9,362 bases of DNA, from contig CAJXGZ010000074.1 in NCBI GenBank assembly GCA_913053795.1, positions 1 to 9,362 of the forward strand, read 5' to 3'. Of the stretch, positions 1-6,266 are shown one piece after another (the stretch's first letter is position 1; each line of letters starts with the position of its first letter). The translations under genes and the position numbers were made by a program. The stretch comes from an uncultured Rhodospirillales bacterium (GTDB lineage Bacteria; Pseudomonadota; Alphaproteobacteria; Rhodospirillales; 2-02-FULL-58-16). The notes below the pieces were generated by a model. That model had not been told where the DNA came from. It ran no database searches and saw only the letters and a list, made by a program, of their open reading frames with translations.

Positions 1-104
1 CCGCCGTAATGCTTGGCGTAGAGCCAATTATAGAGCGCCGTGCGGGCGCCGCCGATATGAAGGAAGCCTGTGGGGGAGGGGGCGAAACGGGTGACAACGG
101 TCAT
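1..104 (-). CDS. gltX: Glutamyl-tRNA synthetase, N-terminal fragment (runs off the left edge)
   Basis: This enzyme charges tRNA(Glu) with glutamate in the cytoplasm. Only the first 34 codons are in the window, read leftward from an ATG at 104-102. The translation begins MTVVTRFAPSPTGFLHIGG and continues ARTALYNWLYAKHYG. The stretch APSPTGFLHIGGARTAL (residues 8-24) is the class I synthetase HIGH-type ATP-binding motif in the form typical of Glu/Gln enzymes, with H16, G18 and G19. Family members are about 440-500 residues long, so most of the gene lies to the left. It is divergent from the histidine kinase gene, with 100 bp between them. gltX beside comEC and lexA is a common alphaproteobacterial arrangement. 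No clear Shine-Dalgarno sequence is visible. Identity is confident despite the short length. Confidence 0.93.
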   Translation of the reverse strand, partial: MTVVTRFAPSPTGFLHIGGARTALYNWLYAKHYG

Positions 105-204
105 GATATGCGGTTACGCTTTTTGGGAAGGTTATTATGACATTGGAATATATATGCTAGCATTTCCAGCGCAAACAGGATCATTGGGAAAGGGCCAATA
201 AATA
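105..204. promoter_or_regulatory. Divergent intergenic region gltX / histidine kinase with a 10-bp palindrome
   Basis: This 100-bp spacer must hold the start signals of both divergent genes. It is A+T-rich around 131-165 and contains the perfect palindrome ATGCTAGCAT at 154-163, which could be an operator or chance. On the minus strand, TTGCGC and TATATT 16 bp apart could serve gltX, but the match is weak. On the plus strand no convincing -35/-10 pair stands out. AAAGGG at 189-194 is the best ribosome-binding candidate for the kinase, 10 bp before its TTG. Promoter assignment here is inference only. Confidence 0.35.
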
Positions 205-2022
205 TTGTTTAAGATTCTTCGCTATTTTTCTCTGATGAGCGCGGTGGTGGTGATCGCCGTTACCGCCTCCTTGATCTATTTGTACCGCCAGCAAGCGGTG
301 GATGAACTCGTCAATTTCGGGGAAAGCGATAACGTGGCCCTGACCCAGGCCTTCGCTAACGCCATATGGCCGCGGTTTTCCAATTATATCACGACCGTTA
401 AAACCAGTGACAGCGAAGTCTTGCGCTCAAACAAAGAAACAGGGGAAATCAGGGAAGCCCTGAAGACGCTGTCGGCGGGATTGCCGGTGCTCAAGGTCAA
501 GATTTACAATCTCGAAGGCGTCACCGTTTTCTCCACCGATAAGGGGCAAATCGGCAGCCGCAAGAGCGCTAGCATGGAGTTCATCCAGGCGCGGAACGGG
601 ACTCCGGCCAGCGAATTTAGCCACTTGGAGGGCTTCGCCTTAAAGGAGACGGTGGAGCACAGCGACGTGCTGTCCAGCTATGTTCCGGTGCGCCTCAAGG
701 ACGGAGCTATCGCCGGGGTATTCGAGCTATATATTGACGTAACCCCGCACTTGGACCGGATTAAACACGTCACAACCAGGGTTATGGTTGGCCTGTCCAT
801 GGTCTCCCTCTTTTTGTACGCGCTGTTTCTCTTGATCATTGGTTACACCACCCGCATCCTTAGGCGCCAGCGTGACGACATCTTCGCTGGTGAAAAACGT
901 TTTCGCGACATCGCCGAGTCAACGTCGGATTGGTTCTGGGAGATGGGGCCGGACTTGCGCTTCACCTATGTTTCCAACCTATTCTTCTCCGACACCGGGG
1001 TTGAACGCGACGCAATCATCGGCAAGACCCGCTTGGAATTCATCGGCCCTGAGGCCATCGAGGAAGACCCGGAAAAATGGCGCAAGCACGAAAACGATTT
1101 GCGCAACCAAAGGCCCTTCAAAAATCTTGAGTATTCCATTGCGGATAAGCAGGGGCGGCGGCGTTATATCCGGCTGAGCGGCACGCCGGTTTTCGCCGGC
1201 AATGGCGCCTTCATGGGTTACCGCGGCGCGGCCACCAATATCACGCTGCGCAAACTGGCCGAAAAGGCCATGCGCGAAGCCATGGAGGAAGCCATGCGCG
1301 CCAACCTCACCAAGTCCGAATTCCTGGCCAACATGAGCCACGAGCTGCGCACCCCCTTGAACGCCATCATCGGATTCTCCGACGCCATCAAAATGGAAGT
1401 TTTCGGCCCCCTTAAGGGCCATGAAAAGTATAATGAATACATCGACAACATTCACAGTTCGGGGAAGCACCTGCACGATTTGATCAACGATATCCTGGAT
1501 GTATCGGTGATCGAGGCGGGCAAGATGGAGCTGGATGAGGAAGAGGTGGATGTGGCCGAAGCCTTTAAAGAATGCCTGAGCCAAATTGCGCCGCGCGCCG
1601 AAAATGGAGGGGTGCGCTTGTCGGGAGAGCCCGCGCCCTGCCTTCCAAGGGTTTACGCCGACCGGCGCAGGCTGAAGCAGATCATAATCAACCTTTTGTC
1701 CAATGCCGTGAAATTCACCCCCAAGGACGGCGAGGTGCGTCTTGAGGCGCGCCTGGACGGCGGCGGCGCGCCGCTTTTCATTGTTTACGATACGGGCGTG
1801 GGCATCAGCCCCAATGACATCCCCAAGGCCCTCACCGCCTTCGGCCAGGTGGGCGACTGCATAACGAAGAAACAAGAGGGCGCCGGCTTGGGGCTTCACC
1901 TAACCCGCAACCTTGTGGAAATGCACGGCGGAACCCTCACCCTTGAAAGCAAGGAAGGGAAGGGGACGACGGTGACGGTCCGTTTCCCCAGGGAGCGGGC
2001 GGTCACCGGGGGAACTTCGTGA
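205..2022 (+). CDS. Membrane sensor histidine kinase with periplasmic sensor, PAS, HisKA and HATPase domains
   Basis: This 605-residue protein is an orthodox two-component sensor kinase, with no receiver domain. A first membrane segment lies at about residues 9-27, a periplasmic Cache-like sensor region at 28-190, and a second membrane segment at about 193-217. A PAS domain follows at about 233-350. The dimerisation domain carries FLANMSHELRTPLNAIIGFS with phospho-acceptor H379. The ATPase domain shows the N-box (IIINLLSNAVKF, N500), G1 (DTGVGI, 529-534) and G2 (GAGLGL, 559-564). The H-box style resembles the alphaproteobacterial PleC/DivJ/PdhS group, though the true partner is unknown. No response regulator gene is adjacent. 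The start is TTG at 205 behind AAAGGG; an ATG 10 codons later would cut into the first membrane helix. The stop overlaps the comEC start in GTGA, suggesting translational coupling. Kinase identity is certain; the signal sensed is not known. Confidence 0.93.
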   Translation: MFKILRYFSLMSAVVVIAVTASLIYLYRQQAVDELVNFGESDNVALTQAFANAIWPRFSNYITTVKTSDSEVLRSNKETGEIREALKTLSAGLPVLKVKIYNLEGVTVFSTDKGQIGSRKSASMEFIQARNGTPASEFSHLEGFALKETVEHSDVLSSYVPVRLKDGAIAGVFELYIDVTPHLDRIKHVTTRVMVGLSMVSLFLYALFLLIIGYTTRILRRQRDDIFAGEKRFRDIAESTSDWFWEMGPDLRFTYVSNLFFSDTGVERDAIIGKTRLEFIGPEAIEEDPEKWRKHENDLRNQRPFKNLEYSIADKQGRRRYIRLSGTPVFAGNGAFMGYRGAATNITLRKLAEKAMREAMEEAMRANLTKSEFLANMSHELRTPLNAIIGFSDAIKMEVFGPLKGHEKYNEYIDNIHSSGKHLHDLINDILDVSVIEAGKMELDEEEVDVAEAFKECLSQIAPRAENGGVRLSGEPAPCLPRVYADRRRLKQIIINLLSNAVKFTPKDGEVRLEARLDGGGAPLFIVYDTGVGISPNDIPKALTAFGQVGDCITKKQEGAGLGLHLTRNLVEMHGGTLTLESKEGKGTTVTVRFPRERAVTGGTS

Positions 2023-4211
2023 TAAAAGCATCCTTTCGCCCCCTAGCGGCCTCTGTCACGGAATGGTTAGGCGGCGTCCTGGAGCGGGAGCGGGAGCGCT
2101 GGGTTCTGTGGCTGCCGGTATGTCTGGGATCGGGCGTCGCCGTTTACTTCGCCTTGGCCTCGGAACCGCCCCTGTGGTTGGGGACGGCGGCTTTGGCGGC
2201 GTCGGTTGCGCTCGGGCTCGCTTGCCGCCAAAGGCCTGTGGCGTTGGTAGCGTTTCTCGCCTTGGCGGTGTTTTCCCTCGGATTCGCCGCCGCCCAATGG
2301 CGAACGGCGATGGTGGCGGCGCCCGTTTTGACGGAGCGCCTGGGGCCAACCAGCGTCATCGGCCGCATCGTCCTTGTGGAGACTTTTCCAAACGGCGGGC
2401 GGATCACCCTGGAGCGCCCGCGCATCAACGGGCTTGCTCCGGAGCTTACGCCTGAGAAGGTGCGGTTTCGCATTCGCGGCGCCCAGCCCCGGATTTATCC
2501 CGGCGATTGGGTTTCCTTGAGGGGCGTCCTGTCGCCGCCTTCTCCGCCCGCCATGCCCGGCGCCTTCGACTTTCAACGCCGGTCATACTTCATGGGACTG
2601 GGCGGCGTCGGTTTCGCCTATGGCTCCGTCGAGCTGACCGCAAGGACCCCCGTTTCCGGCGCCTGGGGCGCATGGTTGGCGCTGGAGAAATTCCGGCAAA
2701 ATATGGCCGGCAAGGTCATCAAGGCGCTCAAGGGGCCTCCGGGCTCCGCCAATGTGGGGGACGCCAATGTGGGGGCCGTGGCGGCGGCCCTGATGACCGG
2801 AAAGCGCAGCGCCATCCCCAAGGATTTGATGGAAAGCGTGCGTAATTCCGGCTTGGCTCACCTGTTGGCCATATCCGGTCTGCATATCGGCCTTGTGGCG
2901 GGCTTTTTGTTTGTCGCCGTGCGCGGCGTTCTGGCCCTGGCGCCGCCATTGGCCTTACGCTATCCCATTAAGAAGTGGGCGGCCTTGATCGCTATATTCG
3001 GAGCGCTGGCCTACGCCCTGGCGGCCGGCGCGACGGTCCCCACCCAAAGAGCCTTCCTGATGATCTGCATTGTCTTGCTGGCCGTGCTTTTGGACCGCCG
3101 GGGGCTGTCCATGCGCAGCGTCGCCTGGGCCGCCGCCGTTATACTGCTTTTCCAGCCGGAAAGCCTGCTCGGGGCGAGTTTTCAGATGTCTTTCGCCGCC
3201 GTCACCGCTCTCATCGCCGCCTATGAAGCCCTTCAGGTGCGCAGGCTGAGCAAGGGGCGGGCGCCGCCCGTCTTGTGGCTTTCGCCTTTCAAGTACCTTT
3301 TCGGCGTCGCCTTGACCACCTTGATCGCCGGCGCGGCGACGGCGCCTTTCGCCCTTTATCACTTTAATAATTTTCAGGCCTACGGGCTGGCCGCCAACTT
3401 GATCGCGGTTCCGGTGACGGCTTTGTGGACCATGCCCTGGGCGGTGATCGCGTTCGCCTTGACGCCCTTTGGATTGGAGCATCTGGCGCTGACGCCCATG
3501 GGCTGGGGCGTGGAGGTCATTATTAATGTCGCCAAAGGCGTTTCCTCATGGCCGGGAGCGGTCAACGTACTGCCCTCCATGCCGACATGGGGCGTCGCCT
3601 TGACCGCCCTCGGCGGTTTGTGGCTGTGCCTGTGGCGAAGACCCTGGCGGCTGTGGGGCGCGGCGGGATTGGCCGTCGGCTTGTCGAGCATACTCTTGGC
3701 GCGTCCGCCCGACATCCTGATCGACGCCAAAGGCAAGTTAATGGCGGTTCAGACGGCGGATGGCGGCCTCGCCATGTCGTCCATGAGGGCGGCCCGGTTT
3801 AATCGGAATATTTGGCTGCGCAGGGCGGGGCAAGGGGATGACGCGTCATCCTGGCCAAAATCCGGGCAATTGCCCAACAAGCTTCTGGGACCCGGCAAAC
3901 GCCTGACGTGCGATTTCATGGGGTGCGTCTACCGCGCCAAAGGCCATGTGGTGGCCTTGGTCCGGGACGTCGCCGCCTTGCCCGAGGATTGCCTCGCCGT
4001 TGATATCGTGGTCAGCGCCGTTCCCGTGCGCAGCCCTTGTCCATCGGCGCAGACGGTGATTGACCGCTTTGATCTTTGGCGTCTCGGCGGCCACGCCTTG
4101 TGGCTGCGAAAGGACGGCGTGCGCGTTGAAAGCGTCAACGGCGTTCGCGGCGACCGCCCTTGGGTCGTCAAGCCAAAAATGAGGCCCCCCAAAGGCAAGG
4201 GCGGATTATAG
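2019..4211 (+). CDS. comEC: ComEC/Rec2-family DNA uptake channel protein
   Basis: ComEC is the inner-membrane channel that carries single-stranded DNA into the cytoplasm during natural transformation. The 730-residue product has N-terminal membrane helices (about 29-91), a soluble OB-like DUF4131 region (about 105-205), and the polytopic competence domain with the signature HLLAISGLHIGL beginning at H281. ATVPTQRAF and GASFQMSFAAV follow in the membrane core. The soluble C-terminal part (about 570-730) lacks a metallo-beta-lactamase HxHxDH motif. It ends with the VIDRFDLWRLGGHALWL stretch that I associate with alphaproteobacterial ComEC proteins. The start is GTG at 2019, overlapping the kinase stop by 4 bp, so the two are probably translated in tandem. 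The product converges on lexA with a 58-bp gap. Residues 244-253 contain a small in-frame duplication (ANVGD ANVGA). No other competence gene is present, so function in transformation is inferred from family. Confidence 0.95.
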   Translation: MIKASFRPLAASVTEWLGGVLERERERWVLWLPVCLGSGVAVYFALASEPPLWLGTAALAASVALGLACRQRPVALVAFLALAVFSLGFAAAQWRTAMVAAPVLTERLGPTSVIGRIVLVETFPNGGRITLERPRINGLAPELTPEKVRFRIRGAQPRIYPGDWVSLRGVLSPPSPPAMPGAFDFQRRSYFMGLGGVGFAYGSVELTARTPVSGAWGAWLALEKFRQNMAGKVIKALKGPPGSANVGDANVGAVAAALMTGKRSAIPKDLMESVRNSGLAHLLAISGLHIGLVAGFLFVAVRGVLALAPPLALRYPIKKWAALIAIFGALAYALAAGATVPTQRAFLMICIVLLAVLLDRRGLSMRSVAWAAAVILLFQPESLLGASFQMSFAAVTALIAAYEALQVRRLSKGRAPPVLWLSPFKYLFGVALTTLIAGAATAPFALYHFNNFQAYGLAANLIAVPVTALWTMPWAVIAFALTPFGLEHLALTPMGWGVEVIINVAKGVSSWPGAVNVLPSMPTWGVALTALGGLWLCLWRRPWRLWGAAGLAVGLSSILLARPPDILIDAKGKLMAVQTADGGLAMSSMRAARFNRNIWLRRAGQGDDASSWPKSGQLPNKLLGPGKRLTCDFMGCVYRAKGHVVALVRDVAALPEDCLAVDIVVSAVPVRSPCPSAQTVIDRFDLWRLGGHALWLRKDGVRVESVNGVRGDRPWVVKPKMRPPKGKGGL
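2748..2777 (+). repeat. Two tandem 15-bp units inside comEC
   Basis: The units at 2748-2762 and 2763-2777 differ at one of 15 positions; both begin GCCAATGTGGGGG. They encode ANVGD and ANVGA, just ahead of the competence domain, so the duplication preserves the frame. It looks like a recent slippage event in a loop that tolerates length change. Confidence 0.8.
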
Positions 4212-4269
4212 TATCCAGCGACAGCAGCGGAAAATGTCTACTAGTAGATAAAAAATCCCTGGCGTTAAC
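4212..4269. other. Convergent comEC/lexA gap with a 12-bp palindrome
   Basis: Between the two converging stop codons lies the perfect palindrome TCTACTAGTAGA at 4237-4248. On the plus strand it is followed by TAAAAAAT, so it gives no T-run downstream of the stem on that strand. On the minus strand only CATTTT follows. It is therefore not a textbook intrinsic terminator, though its position between convergent genes would suit a bidirectional one. The role is unproven. Confidence 0.4.
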
Positions 4270-4980
4270 TTAATATTTTCTGATCAGGCCAATAAGCTGT
4301 CCTTGAACCTTGACCCGGTCGGGACCGAAAATGCGTGTTTCAAAGTCCTTGTTGGCGGGCTCGAGGGCGATGGAGTGTCCCTTGCGGCGGAACTGTTTCA
4401 AGGTCACCTCGTTATCGTCCACCAGAGCCACCACGATGGAGCCGTTGTCGGCGTTATCACTGCGTTGGATGACCACCGTATCGCCGTCGAGAATGCCGGC
4501 CTCGATCATCGAATCGCCATCAACCTCAAGGGCGAAATGATCGCCGATGCCGAGCATGTCCACTGGAACGCTGATCATGGTGGATTGGTCGTGAAGGGCC
4601 TCGATGGGCGTTCCCGCCGCGATGCGTCCATAGAGGGGCAACTCGGTGGCTTCGCTGTCGGTCTTGGCGATGGTGGCGCCGGACAGCTTGAAGTCGCCAT
4701 GGATGATGTTGGGTTCAAAACTATCGGCGGGGGTTTTTCTCCTCCGAATGGGCTGTTCGCTGAAGTTTTCAGGCAGGCGAAGCACTTCCAGAGCGCGCGC
4801 CCGATGGGGGAGGCGGTGAAGGAAGCCGCGTTCAACGAGGCCGGTAATCAGGCGGTGAATGCCTGATTTTGACCTGAGGCCGAGAGCGTCCTTCATTTCA
4901 TCAAAGGACGGCGACACCCCTGTTTCCTTCAAGTGGCTGTCGATATACACCAATAATTCATATTGTTTCTTGGTCAGCAT
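4270..4980 (-). CDS. lexA: LexA SOS repressor with self-cleaving peptidase domain
   Basis: LexA represses DNA-damage genes and cuts itself when stimulated by RecA filaments. The 236-residue product starts MLTKKQYELLVYIDSHL and has the winged helix-turn-helix DNA-binding domain at about 1-70 (SFDEMKDALGLRSKSGIHRLI). After a linker, the peptidase S24 domain carries the Ala122-Gly123 cleavage site (GRIAAGTP), the nucleophile Ser157 (VDGDSMIEAG) and the general base Lys195 (NEVTLKQF). All key residues are present, so the protein should be active. The ATG at 4980-4978 is chosen because LexA proteins begin here and GGGGAAAG lies just upstream (4991-4984). An in-frame ATG 10 codons earlier is less likely. 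It has its own promoter and SOS box upstream, indicating autorepression. It is the last gene of a long minus-strand run and converges on comEC. Confidence 0.97.
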   Translation of the reverse strand: MLTKKQYELLVYIDSHLKETGVSPSFDEMKDALGLRSKSGIHRLITGLVERGFLHRLPHRARALEVLRLPENFSEQPIRRRKTPADSFEPNIIHGDFKLSGATIAKTDSEATELPLYGRIAAGTPIEALHDQSTMISVPVDMLGIGDHFALEVDGDSMIEAGILDGDTVVIQRSDNADNGSIVVALVDDNEVTLKQFRRKGHSIALEPANKDFETRIFGPDRVKVQGQLIGLIRKY

Positions 4981-5001
4981 ACGCTTTCCCCGTTTCAATA
5001 T

Positions 5002-5052
5002 TGCCCGCATTCGTGAAAGGACCAGCTTTCGTGAAAAGAAATGACGCGGGCA
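5002..5052 (-). promoter_or_regulatory. Structured part of the lexA leader: direct repeats inside an inverted repeat
   Basis: Just upstream of the lexA ribosome-binding site, TGCCCGC (5002-5008) and GCGGGCA (5046-5052) form a 7-bp stem. Inside the loop, GAAAG (5015-5019) and CTTTC (5026-5030) can form a second stem. The loop also contains two 12-bp direct repeats, GCATTCGTGAAA (5007-5018) and GCTTTCGTGAAA (5025-5036), 18 bp apart and differing at one base. This could be a protein-binding site or an RNA fold affecting lexA translation; no known riboswitch or leader was recognised. Confidence 0.4.
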
Positions 5053-5128
5053 GTGTTGCGTTTTCTAAAAAAACGAAGCGTCACGGTCCGTCACAAACAA
5101 AGAACAAAAACAAAAAATCCTCTCATTC

Positions 5129-5157
5129 GTTCTACATAAGTTCCAATACCGAGTCAA
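5129..5157 (-). promoter_or_regulatory. lexA promoter with overlapping SOS box (GTTC-N7-GTTC)
   Basis: On the minus strand TTGACT (5157-5152) and TAGAAC (5134-5129) are separated by exactly 17 bp, matching sigma-70-type -35 and -10 elements at 5/6 and 4/6 positions. The window's alphaproteobacterial LexA operator, GTTC-TACATAA-GTTC on the plus strand, sits at 5129-5143, across the -10 and part of the spacer. Bound LexA would therefore block polymerase directly. Transcription would start near 5122, leaving a leader of about 140 nt before the lexA ATG. The direct-repeat form of the box is established for alphaproteobacteria; its use here is inferred from sequence and position. Confidence 0.8.
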
Positions 5158-5212
5158 GGATTATTTATTGTTTAAGAGGACGAAGAAAAAACAAGGATGG
5201 AACGGATTGTCT

Positions 5213-6262
5213 CTAATTCAGCTTCACGGACCAGCAATCCAGTCCGGACTCCTTGACGCCATCGCAAAATAGATTCGCGTCCTTGAAACGATTGAACTCG
5301 CCGACAACCAATCTTATGACCATTTTCCGGCCATCCGGCGGCAAGTATTCCTGATAACGGGCGTTGACGTTGGCGAGCCGCTCGGGATTTTCCTTCGCGA
5401 ATCGCCGCCATGCGGCTTTGGCGCTGGCATGGGAAAAGAAGGCGCCCAACTGAACGCCGTACATAATCCGTTTGCGCGGCGGCGCATTTCTTGTTTTGCT
5501 CTTGATCTTGTGGGCTTTCCGCCTGGCGTCGAAGCGTTTAAGCATAGCCTCTTTGGTATTGGAGGACTTGGAGGACTTGGGGGACTTGGGGGATGGGGCG
5601 CTTTTCTTCGCCGCCTCCGGTTTTTCTTCAATGTCTTTTTTAGGGGCGCCTTTATTGAATGAAATCAGCTCCTTGCTTTTCCTGAAAAAAAGGTTTCCGC
5701 TGGTGGTCAAGACATTGTGGCGGACTTTCGGCGCGTAAAAAAAGGTTTTGGAGCCATCCATTCTTTCGCAGGCGACTTCATAGGTGTAGAACGTCCCCGC
5801 CCGCACAGTCACGTTTTGTTGGGAGATCACCTCGCATTCGCCGTTATGGACGCCGGCGGCTTCACTCCCCAAGGTTCTTTCGGTGACGGAATACTTTGCG
5901 CGTTTTCCCACCTTCAAGGGGAAGAACTCGTTGCCCCCATTGGAGTGGGTTCGCTCGATTTTCAAGGCGCCGTCATTGGCCGCGTATTCCTTGGGCTGTA
6001 GGAAAGGATTGGCGTAAGACGTCCAATAAACGCCGCTGTCGCTTGTCCAATGCGTCCCATCCAGGGTGACGGAGGCGACCGTTTCGGCGACGGTGTTTCC
6101 GTCGTCGTCAAACACGTAGGTGTCGCCGGCGGCATAGGCGGGCAAAGGGGCCGGCGCCATCATCTTAACGGTACGCTCCTGCTCGTTGAAGTACGAACAC
6201 GAAGCAAGGCTCGCCGCAAAAAACAACGTCACTGGCGCCAATCTATTTTTCATAAGCCCCAT
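5213..6262 (-). CDS. SPOR-domain lipoprotein, putative envelope protein
   Basis: This 349-residue protein has a lipoprotein signal peptide with lipobox LASC, placing the lipidated cysteine at C22. A central domain (about 40-205) has the pattern KYSVTE, then C-x-V, then VTVRAGTFYTYEVACER and TFFYAPKVRH, resembling DUF3108-like periplasmic beta domains; this match is tentative. A Lys/Ser/Pro-rich linker follows (about 210-265). The C-terminal SPOR domain (268-349) begins YGVQLGAFFSHASAKAAW and contains RLVVGEF and DANLFCDGVKESGLDCW. SPOR domains bind peptidoglycan stripped of stem peptides, typically at the division septum, so the protein probably tethers the outer membrane to the wall. The start is ATG at 6262; a second ATG three codons later is possible. 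It begins 4 bp after the unknown gene's stop with no good ribosome-binding site, suggesting coupled translation. The lipoprotein and SPOR calls are firm; the specific role is unknown. Confidence 0.87.
   Translation of the reverse strand: MGLMKNRLAPVTLFFAASLASCSYFNEQERTVKMMAPAPLPAYAAGDTYVFDDDGNTVAETVASVTLDGTHWTSDSGVYWTSYANPFLQPKEYAANDGALKIERTHSNGGNEFFPLKVGKRAKYSVTERTLGSEAAGVHNGECEVISQQNVTVRAGTFYTYEVACERMDGSKTFFYAPKVRHNVLTTSGNLFFRKSKELISFNKGAPKKDIEEKPEAAKKSAPSPKSPKSSKSSNTKEAMLKRFDARRKAHKIKSKTRNAPPRKRIMYGVQLGAFFSHASAKAAWRRFAKENPERLANVNARYQEYLPPDGRKMVIRLVVGEFNRFKDANLFCDGVKESGLDCWSVKLN
5561..5596 (-). repeat. 9-bp tandem repeat in the lipoprotein linker
   Basis: On the plus strand four 9-bp units follow one another: GGAGGACTT twice, GGGGGACTT, then a diverged GGGGGATGG. 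On the coding strand they encode an S-P-K / S-P-K / S-S-K / S-S-N series. The unit length keeps the reading frame, so copy-number changes would only alter linker length between the central domain and the SPOR domain. Confidence 0.8.
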
Positions 6263-6266
6263 GAAG

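Noticed and set aside
979..1899. A 306-codon open frame on the minus strand inside the histidine kinase gene
   Set aside because: It is antisense to a gene with clear kinase motifs and its translation shows no recognisable domain. Long opposite-strand frames are common in GC-rich genes.
4981..5010. A start for lexA 10 codons upstream of the one chosen
   Set aside because: The extra residues MRAILKRGKR are absent from LexA proteins, and the GGGGAAAG ribosome-binding site is placed for the ATG at 4980.
5001..5216. A 71-codon plus-strand frame starting at TTG in the lexA upstream spacer
   Set aside because: It has no ribosome-binding site, its Lys/Asn/Ser-rich translation reflects A-rich DNA, and it overlaps the lexA leader and SOS box. 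The PAFVKG-PAFVKR repeat in it is simply the DNA direct repeat.
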